Below are positions 18,969-26,799 of a stretch of 64,000 bases of DNA, in pieces. Made by a program: the position numbers and the translations under genes. Each line of letters opens with the position of its first letter. The stretch's first letter is position 1. The notes beneath the pieces were generated by a model. The model ran no database searches and was not told the DNA's origin. It saw only the letters and a list, made by a program, of their open reading frames with translations. Source of the stretch: Sorangium cellulosum (GTDB lineage: Bacteria > Myxococcota_A > Polyangia > Polyangiales > Polyangiaceae); contig NZ_CP012673.1 in NCBI RefSeq assembly GCF_002950945.1, positions 11,957,501 through 12,021,500 of the forward strand. The letters are read 5' to 3'.

Positions 18969-19706
18969 ATGGACGAACAGAACGGCGCGGTGAGCACCTT
19001 CGATCCCACGAGGCCGCCGGAGGCCTCCGCCGAGGGGAGCTCGGCGGAGGCCTCCGGCGCGGCGCGCGGCGAGGGGCGTGGCCCGGACACGTTCGTGTCG
19101 GCGTCGGCGACCGAGGACGTGTACGGGAGCAGGCCGGCGGCGCTGGGGGAGATGACGGCGCTCGAGAAGCACTCGGCCTTCTTCGACAGGAACCACGACG
19201 GGATCATCACGCTGCGCGAGACCTACGAGGGGCTCCGCGCAATCGGGATCGGTCGGGTGCTGTCGGCGTGGTTCGCGCTCTTCATCAATGGAGTGCTCGG
19301 GACCACGACGTCGAGGTCGTTCATTCCCACCCTCTCGATCACCCTCGAGAACGTCCACAGGGGGAAGCACGCGAGCGACACGGGGGTCTACGACAAAGAC
19401 GGCAGGTTCAACCCCGAGAGGTTCGAGGAGCTGTTCTCGCGCTGGGACAAGGACCGCGACGGCGCCTTGAACGCGCGCGAGCTCGTGGCGCGCACCCTGG
19501 GGGACCGCGACATGCTCGACGTGTTCGGGTTCCTGGCGTCGGCAGGCGAGTGGACGGTCCTCTATGCGCTCGCCGGGCGAGGCGGGAAGCTGACGCGGGA
19601 GCAGCTGCGCCGCATGTACGACGGGACGCTCTTCTATGAGCTCGAGCGAGAGACACAGGCGGCCCGAGGAGAGGCGCCCGCCCGAAAGGCCGGCGCTCCG
19701 GCCTGA
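18969..19706 (+). CDS. Caleosin-family EF-hand haem protein (possible peroxygenase)
   Basis: A 245-residue protein whose residues about 62-235 follow the caleosin pattern: a conserved His (H68) before a canonical EF-hand loop DRNHDGIITLRE (residues 73-84), then TYEGLRAIGIGRVLSAWFALF as the membrane-associated segment, ENVHRGKHASDTG with His130/His134, YDKDGRFNPERFEELFSRWD, and LRRMYDGTLFYELE near the end. Plant caleosins are lipid-droplet proteins with Ca2+-dependent haem peroxygenase activity using two conserved His residues. The plant proline knot is not evident (SRSFIPTLS instead). The first 60 residues are low complexity. ATG 18969 is preceded by GGGGAG. The GT87 gene follows 42 bases later. 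Confidence 0.82.
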   Translation: MDEQNGAVSTFDPTRPPEASAEGSSAEASGAARGEGRGPDTFVSASATEDVYGSRPAALGEMTALEKHSAFFDRNHDGIITLRETYEGLRAIGIGRVLSAWFALFINGVLGTTTSRSFIPTLSITLENVHRGKHASDTGVYDKDGRFNPERFEELFSRWDKDRDGALNARELVARTLGDRDMLDVFGFLASAGEWTVLYALAGRGGKLTREQLRRMYDGTLFYELERETQAARGEAPARKAGAPA

Positions 19707-19748
19707 CAAGGTGGACATCCGGGCCTTGCGAGGGCTTGACTTCCGGGC

Positions 19749-21170
19749 GTGCCACGCCAGAACGTTCGCCTCGTGACAGCGATCCTAGCCACGTTGAAAG
19801 CGCGCCTGTCGAGCGATCCCTGGTACTACGCCGCGGCCTTCGTGTTCTGCGCAGGGGCCGCCTGGCTCTGCGTCCTGGATATCGTCCTCAAGCAGCCGGT
19901 CGCGATCGATTTCAAGTCGTTCTACACCGCCGCGGTCGCGGCCAGTCGTGGACTGGACGTGTACGACGTCAAGGTCCTGGAGGGGATCGCCTCGGAGAAG
20001 CACCTTCCGCACAAGGTGACGTTCCCCTATCTGTATCCACCGTTCTTCGCGTATGTCTTTTCATGGTTCTCCCGATTGCGCCCCGGCACCGCGCAGGGGC
20101 TCTGGTCGGGCCTGGCGGTGGTCAGCTACGGGGTCGCCGCGGTGTGCGCCATGGTGGCCATCCGCAGCGCGTCGCGGGACAGGGACGGCGCCGCGGGTGC
20201 GCCCGCGGTCGGCGCCGCCCGCGCGCCCGCGGTCACCACGGCGCTGATCGCCTTCGTCGTCCTGCTCACGTGGACGCTCAACCTGCGCAACAGCCTGGCC
20301 ATGGGGCAGGTCAACCCCCTGGTCCTGATGTTCCTCTGCGCGGCGCTCGCGCTCTTCTTCTCGGGCAAGGACCTGCCCGCGGGGCTCGCCCTCTCGGTCG
20401 CCGCGGGGATCAAGGTCACGCCCATCCTCCTGGCGGTGCCCTGGCTGCTCCAGCGGCGGTTCCGCGCGCTCGCGGGGCTCGCGGCCGGGTTCGCCGCCCT
20501 CTTCCTGGTCTCGCTGCCGCTCGGCGCCGCGCCGGCGTGGATCGAGTTCCTGAAGCGGCTGCCGCGGATGTCGCACGGCGCGACGATCCCGGGCCTCTTC
20601 AGCCCGGGCACGGTGCCGAACTTCTCGCTCGCGGGCTTCTACACGCGGCTCTTCGCGTCGGACACCGCCGCCGTGAAGGTCGCGTCGGTGGTCACCATCC
20701 TGCTGCTCCTCGGCGCCACGCTCGCGCTGGGGCTGGGCGGCGGCGCCCCGTCCCCGTCTCGGTGGCTGCGGATGCTGCTGCCGCTGCTCGTCACGATGAT
20801 CGTGGCGAGCCCGTTCACCTACGTGCACCACGTGCTCTACCTCTTCCCGGCCGCGCTCTTCGCGCTGGATCGCGCGACGAAGCAGGAGCGCCTGCTCGAG
20901 ATGGGCGCGCTCCTGGCCCTGATCTCGCTCGCCACCATCGATTTTCCGTATGTCTACGAGCGCTTCAAGGCGCCTCTGCCGCCGCTCGTGCTCTCGATGA
21001 ACCTGTACGTGCTGCTCGTGCTCTATGGGCTCGGCCTGTACATGCTCTGGCGGGAGCGGCGCGCGGAGGCGGCCGCGTCCGGGGCGATCGCGGCGCCGGC
21101 GCGCGAGAGGGAGAGCGCGGTCGTCCCGGCGAGCGGAGCGGCCGAGCCGTCCCAGCAGGTCAGCGCGTGA
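19749..21170 (+). CDS. GT87 (DUF2029) family polyprenol-dependent mannosyltransferase-like membrane protein
   Basis: A 473-residue integral membrane protein with about ten hydrophobic segments. The first extracytoplasmic loop has AIDFKSFYTAAVAASRGLDVYD, matching the Asp-bearing loop of the GT87/DUF2029 family (PimE-like mannosyltransferases and relatives), and YLYPPFFAYVFSWF follows. Such enzymes use polyprenyl-phosphate sugars to glycosylate lipids or wall polymers on the outer face of the membrane. The start is GTG. Acceptor unknown; no other glycosylation gene lies beside it. Confidence 0.75.
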   Translation: MPRQNVRLVTAILATLKARLSSDPWYYAAAFVFCAGAAWLCVLDIVLKQPVAIDFKSFYTAAVAASRGLDVYDVKVLEGIASEKHLPHKVTFPYLYPPFFAYVFSWFSRLRPGTAQGLWSGLAVVSYGVAAVCAMVAIRSASRDRDGAAGAPAVGAARAPAVTTALIAFVVLLTWTLNLRNSLAMGQVNPLVLMFLCAALALFFSGKDLPAGLALSVAAGIKVTPILLAVPWLLQRRFRALAGLAAGFAALFLVSLPLGAAPAWIEFLKRLPRMSHGATIPGLFSPGTVPNFSLAGFYTRLFASDTAAVKVASVVTILLLLGATLALGLGGGAPSPSRWLRMLLPLLVTMIVASPFTYVHHVLYLFPAALFALDRATKQERLLEMGALLALISLATIDFPYVYERFKAPLPPLVLSMNLYVLLVLYGLGLYMLWRERRAEAAASGAIAAPARERESAVVPASGAAEPSQQVSA

Positions 21171-21212
21171 GCCTGCGCGCGCCGCCGCGGGATCGCGCGC
21201 GGTGAGGCCGGC

Positions 21213-21683
21213 ATGCGGCTCGTCCTCGACAGCTCCGTGCTCATCGCCTCGATGAAGCCCGCCGAGCCCGGGCATGCCGACGCGCGCGCCTTCCTCGACC
21301 GCGCGCGCGAGGCGACGGCCGCGGGCGAGGCGAGCCTGTTCGCGCCGCCCGAGCTGTGGCTGGAGGTGCACGTCGCCGAGCAGCGCCTCGCCGCCGCGCG
21401 CCCGAACGCGCAGGGCGCGCGCGCCGCGGCGAGCGCGAGCCCGCTCCCGACCCTCGCCGTCGCGCTGGTCGCGCCCGCGGACGAGGGCGCCATCACGGAG
21501 TTCCTCGACGTGCTGACGCGCCGGATGCGCGGGCGCAGGCCCTTCGCCAACGCCACGGATCTCGTCTACCTGTGGGCCGCCCGCTCCGCCGACGCGACGG
21601 TGGTGACGCTCGATGAAGGCCTCCTCAAGTACCACGGTGTGGTCTGCGACGTGACACGGCCGCAGCACGTCCGGTTCGTGTAG
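21213..21683 (+). CDS. PIN-domain protein (possible ribonuclease)
   Basis: A 156-residue protein with the PIN fold order of acidic residues: D in RLVLDSSVLIAS, E in PELWLEVHVAEQ, D in NATDLVYLWAA and D in TVVTLDEGL. PIN proteins are Mg2+-dependent RNases, often VapC toxins, but no antitoxin-like gene precedes it: the upstream gene is the GT87 enzyme 42 bases away. A solitary PIN protein or an incomplete toxin-antitoxin pair is possible. The segment between E and the third Asp is longer than in most VapC proteins. Confidence 0.7.
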   Translation: MRLVLDSSVLIASMKPAEPGHADARAFLDRAREATAAGEASLFAPPELWLEVHVAEQRLAAARPNAQGARAAASASPLPTLAVALVAPADEGAITEFLDVLTRRMRGRRPFANATDLVYLWAARSADATVVTLDEGLLKYHGVVCDVTRPQHVRFV

Positions 21684-21874
21684 CGCCGCGCGCCACGTCG
21701 AACCCCGCGAGATGACGCGCTGCCCCGGCGGCGCGGAACCAGCGGTCTTCGACCGTCGTGGTACAATGTTACGCTGCACGTGAACGCGCTTGTCGTGCCT
21801 CGCGAGCGCGGCTATTCCTCAGCGTCGCAGCGGAGCGCGCGGAGCTCGCGAGCCCGGTCTGCGTGGCGAGGCGC

Positions 21875-23194
21875 ATGCGCACGAGTTCGCTGTTCCACCC
21901 GGTGCCGGCGGTGAGCCTGGCCCTGCTCACCCTGCTGGCCGCGCCGCAGGCCCACGCGCGGCGCGGCGGCGTGGCGGCGGCGTGTATCGGCTGCCATACC
22001 GGCGGCGCGGCGCCCGGGATCACCGTCGACGTCATCCCCAGGAACCCCGCGGCCGGGGAGACGGCGACTCTGCGGGTGACCATCGACGCCGTGAACGGCA
22101 GTGTCGGCGGGATCTACCTCACCACCGATGGAGGTCAGCTCGCGACGATCGACGGACAGGGGACACACCTCGTCGACGCGCGCCAGCTCCTGCACAGCGC
22201 GCCGAAGCGGGCGTCCGGCGGCGTCGTCCGCTTCGAGGCGCGGTGGACGGCGCCGGCGACGCCGGGCGGCGTCCTCATCGACGTGTGGGGCCTCTCGGGC
22301 AACGGCGACAATGGCTCACGCGGAGACGGCGCGGCGTCTACCCAGCTCGCGTTCGCGTACGGGTGCACCGGATCGACCTTTTACTGGGACCGCGACGCCG
22401 ACGGGTACGGCGACTCCACGGCGAGCAAGGTCGCTTGCTCCCCGCCGCCCGACTACACCGCCCAGGACGGGGACTGCGACGACTACAGCGTCAATGTCCA
22501 CCCCGACCGCGAGGAGCTCTGCAATGGGCTCGACGACAACTGCGACGGGCAGGTGGACGAGGAGCTCGAGGTCGCCACGCAATACGAGGACGTCGACGGC
22601 GACGGACACGGGGACTTCTTCGGCGCGACGGTCGTGGCGAAATGCCCGCCGGAGGGGTACGCGCCGACCGCGGACGATTGCAACGATCGGGCGCCCGACG
22701 TCAGCCCGAGCGCGACCGAGACGTGCAATCTCCGCGACGACAACTGCGACGGGCGGGTGGACGAGCGCGTGCGCGAGGTGTGCGGCGTCGGGATGTGCGC
22801 GCGGGAGGCCGACACGTGCTCCCCGGGCTCGTGCACGCCCGGTGAGCCCATGCCGGAGGAGTGCAACGGCCTCGACGACGACTGCAACGGCGAGGTCGAC
22901 GAGGGCACCGGCCCCTGCGACGCGCCCGTCACCGGCTGCGACGGGGTCGGATGCGGCGAGGGGAGCGCGGGGAGCGCGGGGAGCTCGGGGAGCGCGGGGA
23001 GCGCGGGCGCAGGCGCAGGCCCGGGCAGCTCGGGCACGCCGGACGAGGGCGGCGCGCCGGGCGGCGGGTGTACGCTGAGCCCCGCGGGCGCGTCGCCGTG
23101 GCGGCTGCTCGCGCTGCTCTCGCCGCTCGCGCTGGTCGCCCTGCGGCGCCTCCGGAAAGCCGACCAGATGCGGAGGCCCGGCCGTCCAGGGTAG
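21875..23194 (+). CDS. MopE-type Cys/Asp repeat protein with MYXO-CTERM-like anchor
   Basis: About 439 residues. Signal peptide (SLALLTLLAAPQAHA), then AACIGCHTGGAAPGITVDVIP and an Ig-like domain, as in the MXAN_6652-type surface proteins of myxobacteria; the single CxxCH could bind haem or be coincidental. Three MopE-like modules follow (CDDYSVNVHPDREELCNGLD, DDNCDGQVDEE, DDNCDGRVDERV, DDDCNGEVDEG). A Gly/Ser linker leads to a C-terminal sorting signal: Cys, a hydrophobic helix (WRLLALLSPLALVAL) and RRLRK. It is probably sorted to the cell surface. ATG 21875 is chosen because it begins the signal peptide; the frame is open upstream to 21758. Confidence 0.8.
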   Translation: MRTSSLFHPVPAVSLALLTLLAAPQAHARRGGVAAACIGCHTGGAAPGITVDVIPRNPAAGETATLRVTIDAVNGSVGGIYLTTDGGQLATIDGQGTHLVDARQLLHSAPKRASGGVVRFEARWTAPATPGGVLIDVWGLSGNGDNGSRGDGAASTQLAFAYGCTGSTFYWDRDADGYGDSTASKVACSPPPDYTAQDGDCDDYSVNVHPDREELCNGLDDNCDGQVDEELEVATQYEDVDGDGHGDFFGATVVAKCPPEGYAPTADDCNDRAPDVSPSATETCNLRDDNCDGRVDERVREVCGVGMCAREADTCSPGSCTPGEPMPEECNGLDDDCNGEVDEGTGPCDAPVTGCDGVGCGEGSAGSAGSSGSAGSAGAGAGPGSSGTPDEGGAPGGGCTLSPAGASPWRLLALLSPLALVALRRLRKADQMRRPGRPG

Positions 23195-23204
23195 ACTGCG
23201 GCGC

Positions 23205-24389
23205 ATGATCTACCGCCGCTTCGGCCGCACCGAGCTCAAGATGCCCGTCCTCTCGTGCGGGGGCATGCGTTACCAGCAGTCCTGGAGCGACACGGACCAC
23301 GTCTCGGCCGAGAGCCAGCGCAACCTCGAGGCGTGCATCACGCGCGCGCTCGAGCTCGGGATCAACCACATCGAGACGGCGCGGGGGTACGGCACGAGCG
23401 AGGCGCAGCTCGGGCAGATCCTGCCGAAGCTGCCGCGCGAGCGGCTCATCGTCCAGACGAAGGTCAGCCCGGAGGCGGATCCGCGGCGGTTCGTCGAGAC
23501 GTTCGAGCGATCGATGACGCGCCTGCGCCTCGATCACGTCGACCTGTTCGCGCTCCACGGCGTGAACAACGAGGAGACCCTCGAGTGGTCCCTGCGGCCG
23601 GGAGGCTGCCTCGACGCCGCGCTCGAGCTCAAGAAGCAGGGGCGGGTGCGCTGGGTCGGGTTCTCGACGCACGCACCGCTGCACGTGATCCTGGCGATGG
23701 TGCAGGACGGCCGCTGCGACTACATGAACCTGCACTGGTACTACGTGAACCAGCTCACCTGGCCGGCCATCCAGGCGGCCGCGGCGCAGGACATGGGGGT
23801 GTTCATCATCAGCCCCACCGACAAGGGGGGCAAGCTCTACGAGCCGAGCGACAAACTCGTGCGCCTCTGCGAGCCGCTCTCGCCGATCGTGTTCAACGAC
23901 CTGTTCTGCCTCGCGCGCCCGGAGGTCCACACGATCAGCGTCGGGGCGGCGCGCCCGTCCGATTTCGACGAGCACATGAAGGTCCTGCCGCACCTCGCCG
24001 ACGCCGAGGCGGCCCGAGCCGCGCTCGACCCGGTGGTGCGCCGGCTCGACGCGGAGCTCGAGCGCACGCTCGGCCGCGAGTGGCTCGACACCTGGGACGC
24101 CGGCCTCCCCGAGTGGGACGAGGTGCCCGGGGAGGTCAACATCCACGAGATCCTGCGGCTGTACAATTACGCGGTGGCGTTCGACATGAAGGCTTACGGC
24201 AAGATGCGGTACAACCTGCTCGGGGGCGGCGGGCACTGGCACCCTGGCAATCGGGCCGATCGCGTGGGAGAGCTCGACCTCTCCGGCGTCCTCGCGCGAT
24301 CGCCGCACCGCGACCGCATCCCCGGGCTGCTCAGGGAAGCGCACGTGTTGCTCGCGGGCCAGGAAGTCAAACGCCTCGGCAAGCACTGA
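23205..24389 (+). CDS. Aldo/keto reductase family oxidoreductase
   Basis: A 394-residue NADPH-type aldo/keto reductase. The barrel begins MIYRRFGRTELKMPVLSCGG; further features are NHIETARGYGTSEAQLG (Tyr of the catalytic site), IVQTKVSP (Lys) and DLFALHGVNN (His). The usual Asp is replaced by Glu in HIETA. The last 80 residues (LDTWDAGLPEWDEVPGEVN) extend beyond a minimal reductase. ATG lies 10 bases after the preceding stop, so the gene may be co-transcribed with the MopE-type gene, though no functional link is evident. Substrate unknown. Confidence 0.85.
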   Translation: MIYRRFGRTELKMPVLSCGGMRYQQSWSDTDHVSAESQRNLEACITRALELGINHIETARGYGTSEAQLGQILPKLPRERLIVQTKVSPEADPRRFVETFERSMTRLRLDHVDLFALHGVNNEETLEWSLRPGGCLDAALELKKQGRVRWVGFSTHAPLHVILAMVQDGRCDYMNLHWYYVNQLTWPAIQAAAAQDMGVFIISPTDKGGKLYEPSDKLVRLCEPLSPIVFNDLFCLARPEVHTISVGAARPSDFDEHMKVLPHLADAEAARAALDPVVRRLDAELERTLGREWLDTWDAGLPEWDEVPGEVNIHEILRLYNYAVAFDMKAYGKMRYNLLGGGGHWHPGNRADRVGELDLSGVLARSPHRDRIPGLLREAHVLLAGQEVKRLGKH

Positions 24390-24410
24390 GCCCCGGCAGG
24401 CGCTGAGCCC

Positions 24411-24439
24411 CGTCGCCGCGGCGCGCGGCCGCGGCGACG
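24411..24439 (+). terminator. GC-rich hairpin after the aldo/keto reductase gene
   Basis: A perfect 12-bp stem (CGTCGCCGCGGC paired with GCCGCGGCGACG) with a 5-base loop, 21 bases after the stop codon. There is no T tract, as is common in very high-GC genomes, so intrinsic termination is likely but not certain. Confidence 0.5.
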
Positions 24440-24539
24440 GCGGCGCGCGCTCGTCCCATCGACGCGGCGGCCGGCTCCCGCCGCGCGCCGTCTTCACCTT
24501 CCAGAGCCCCCGGCGAGGCGCTATGAACGGGCCCTTCCC

Positions 24540-26780
24540 ATGCCGAGCCCCTCACGACTCGCCTCCGCGCACGTCGCCGCCTCGTACCCCCTCGCCCCGC
24601 TGACCTGGGAGGTCGGGTTCACGAAGGACCCCTCCGTCCCGCCCGCGGAGCTCGTCCCCGCGGTGGTCCCGGGGGCGGTGCAGCTCGACTGGGCCAGGGC
24701 GAAGGGGCTCCCCGACTACACGGTCGCGGACAACTTCCGGCAGTTTCGCTTCGCCGAGGACGTCTACTGGGTCTACCGCACGCGCCTCGATCTGCCGAAG
24801 GCCGGCCCGGGCGAACGTCTTTATTTCTTCTGCGGCGGCGTCGATTACCGATTCCGGGTCTACCTGAACGGCGAGCTCTTCCACGACCAGGAGGGCATGT
24901 TCACGCCGTTCGAGATCGATCTCACGGACCGCGCGAAGCAGGGCGACGAGCTCTCCATCGTGATCTTCCCCGCGCCCAAGGCGACGCCGACGCCGGAGGA
25001 TCGGACGCAGGCGCGCCTCTCGAACAAGCCGCCCGTGAGCTACGGCTGGGACTGGCACCCTCGGCTGATCCCGTGCGGCATCTGGCAGGAGACCGGAATC
25101 CAGCTGCGCCCGGCGCGCCACTTCCGCGCGGTGGATTTCCGCTACCGCCTGTCCGACGACCTCACCGCCGCCGACCTCGACGTGCGGATCGAGACCAGCG
25201 ACCCCGGCGCCGGGGGCGCCTCGTACCGGCTCCTCGACCCGGACGGCAGCGAGGTCGTGTCGAGCGCGACGCCGGAGGCGCGGCTCGCCGGGATCCGGCT
25301 CTGGTGGCCGAGCGGCGAGGGCAAGCCGGAGCTCTACACGCTGGAGGTCCTGCTGGACGGCGCGGTCGTGCACACGCGCAAGGTGGGCTTTCGCCGGGTG
25401 CGGCTCGTGATGCACGAGGGCGCCTGGGACGAGCCGGCGCGGTTCCCGAAGAGCCGGAGCCGGCCGCCGGTGACGCTGGAGGTGAACGGCCGGACGATCT
25501 TCGCGCGCGGATCCAACTGGGTCTGCCCGGAGATCTTCCCCGGGATCATCGATGAGGGCGTGTACCGGCCGCTGCTCGAGCTGGCGAAGGGCGCCCACTT
25601 CAACCTGCTCCGCACCTGGGGCGGCGCGATCATCAACAAGGAAGCCTTCTACGAGATCTGCGACGAGCTCGGGCTGATGGTCTGGACCGAGTTCCACCTC
25701 GCGTGCAACCTGTACGAGGGCGAGCCGAACTACCTCCGTGTCCTGGAGCAGGAGGCCGAGAGCACCATCCGGCGCGTCCGGCAGCACCCGTCGCTCGCGT
25801 TCTGGTGCGGGGGCAACGAGCTCTTCAACGTCTGGTCGGGCATGACGGATCAGTCGCTGCCCCTGCGCCTGCTCAACAAGCTGACGTACGAGCTCGATCG
25901 CGACACGCCCTTCCTCCCGACCGCGCCGGTCGACGGGATGGGGCACGGCGACTACCGCTTCCGCGACGAGCACGGCCGGGAGCCTCACCAGATCTTCGCG
26001 TCGGCGAGCAACACGGCCTACTCCGAGTTCGGCTGTCCCGGGCCCTCGGACGTCGCGTACCTGAAGACGTTCATCCCCGAGGCCGAGCTGTTCCCGCCGC
26101 GGAAGGGCACGGCCTGGCAAACGCACCACGGGTTCGGCGCCTGGAACATGGATCCCGGCAGCTGGCTCTGCGAGGCCACCATCGCGCATTACTTCGGCCC
26201 GGCGAGCTCGCTGGAGGAGCTCGTGGAGCGAGGGCAGCTCCTCCAGTGCGAGGGGTACAAGTTCATCTTCGAGGAGGCCCGCCGGCAGAAGCCGGTGTGC
26301 TCCATGGCGCTCAACTGGTGCTTCAACGAGCCCTGGCCGTCGGCCGCGAACAACAACATCGTCAGCTGGCCGCACCGGCCGAAGCCCGCCTACCACGCGG
26401 TGAAGGCGGCGTGCCGGCCGGCGCTCGCCAGCGCGCGGGCGCCGAGGTTCGGCTGGATGAGCGGGGAGGAGTTCCGCGCCGATCTCTTCGTCCTGAACGA
26501 CTCGCCCGAGCGCGTCGCCGCGGGCACGGTCGAGGCCCGGCTCGTGCTCGCGGGCCGCTCCGTCGCGCTCGTGCAGTGGAGCTTCCCGGACCTCGAGCCG
26601 GGGCGCAACACGAAGGGGCCCACGCTCTCGTTCGTGCTCCCGCGGTTCGAGGGCAACACCTTCCGGCTGGAGCTCGGCGTGGCCGGCCGCGCCGAGCTCG
26701 ACTCGAGCTACACGTTCGCCTGCACGAACGTCGCGGAGCGGCGCAAACCGGCCCCGGGCGAGCGGTTCCTGAACGGGTGA
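24540..26780 (+). CDS. Glycoside hydrolase family 2 beta-mannosidase-like enzyme
   Basis: 746 residues with the GH2 layout: N-terminal jelly-roll (GVDYRFRVYLNGELFHDQEG), an Ig-like domain, then the TIM barrel (RGSNWVCPEIFPGIIDEGVY, FNLLRTWGGAII). The acid/base Glu is in FWCGGNELFN (about residue 428) and the nucleophile Glu is likely in TAYSEFGCPG (about residue 497). The WVCP and RTWGG motifs are closest to beta-mannosidases. No signal peptide is visible, so it probably acts in the cytoplasm on imported mannosides. Convergent with the histidine kinase gene, 19 bases apart. Confidence 0.88.
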   Translation: MPSPSRLASAHVAASYPLAPLTWEVGFTKDPSVPPAELVPAVVPGAVQLDWARAKGLPDYTVADNFRQFRFAEDVYWVYRTRLDLPKAGPGERLYFFCGGVDYRFRVYLNGELFHDQEGMFTPFEIDLTDRAKQGDELSIVIFPAPKATPTPEDRTQARLSNKPPVSYGWDWHPRLIPCGIWQETGIQLRPARHFRAVDFRYRLSDDLTAADLDVRIETSDPGAGGASYRLLDPDGSEVVSSATPEARLAGIRLWWPSGEGKPELYTLEVLLDGAVVHTRKVGFRRVRLVMHEGAWDEPARFPKSRSRPPVTLEVNGRTIFARGSNWVCPEIFPGIIDEGVYRPLLELAKGAHFNLLRTWGGAIINKEAFYEICDELGLMVWTEFHLACNLYEGEPNYLRVLEQEAESTIRRVRQHPSLAFWCGGNELFNVWSGMTDQSLPLRLLNKLTYELDRDTPFLPTAPVDGMGHGDYRFRDEHGREPHQIFASASNTAYSEFGCPGPSDVAYLKTFIPEAELFPPRKGTAWQTHHGFGAWNMDPGSWLCEATIAHYFGPASSLEELVERGQLLQCEGYKFIFEEARRQKPVCSMALNWCFNEPWPSAANNNIVSWPHRPKPAYHAVKAACRPALASARAPRFGWMSGEEFRADLFVLNDSPERVAAGTVEARLVLAGRSVALVQWSFPDLEPGRNTKGPTLSFVLPRFEGNTFRLELGVAGRAELDSSYTFACTNVAERRKPAPGERFLNG

Positions 26781-26799
26781 GCCCGGCGCGCCGCGCAGG

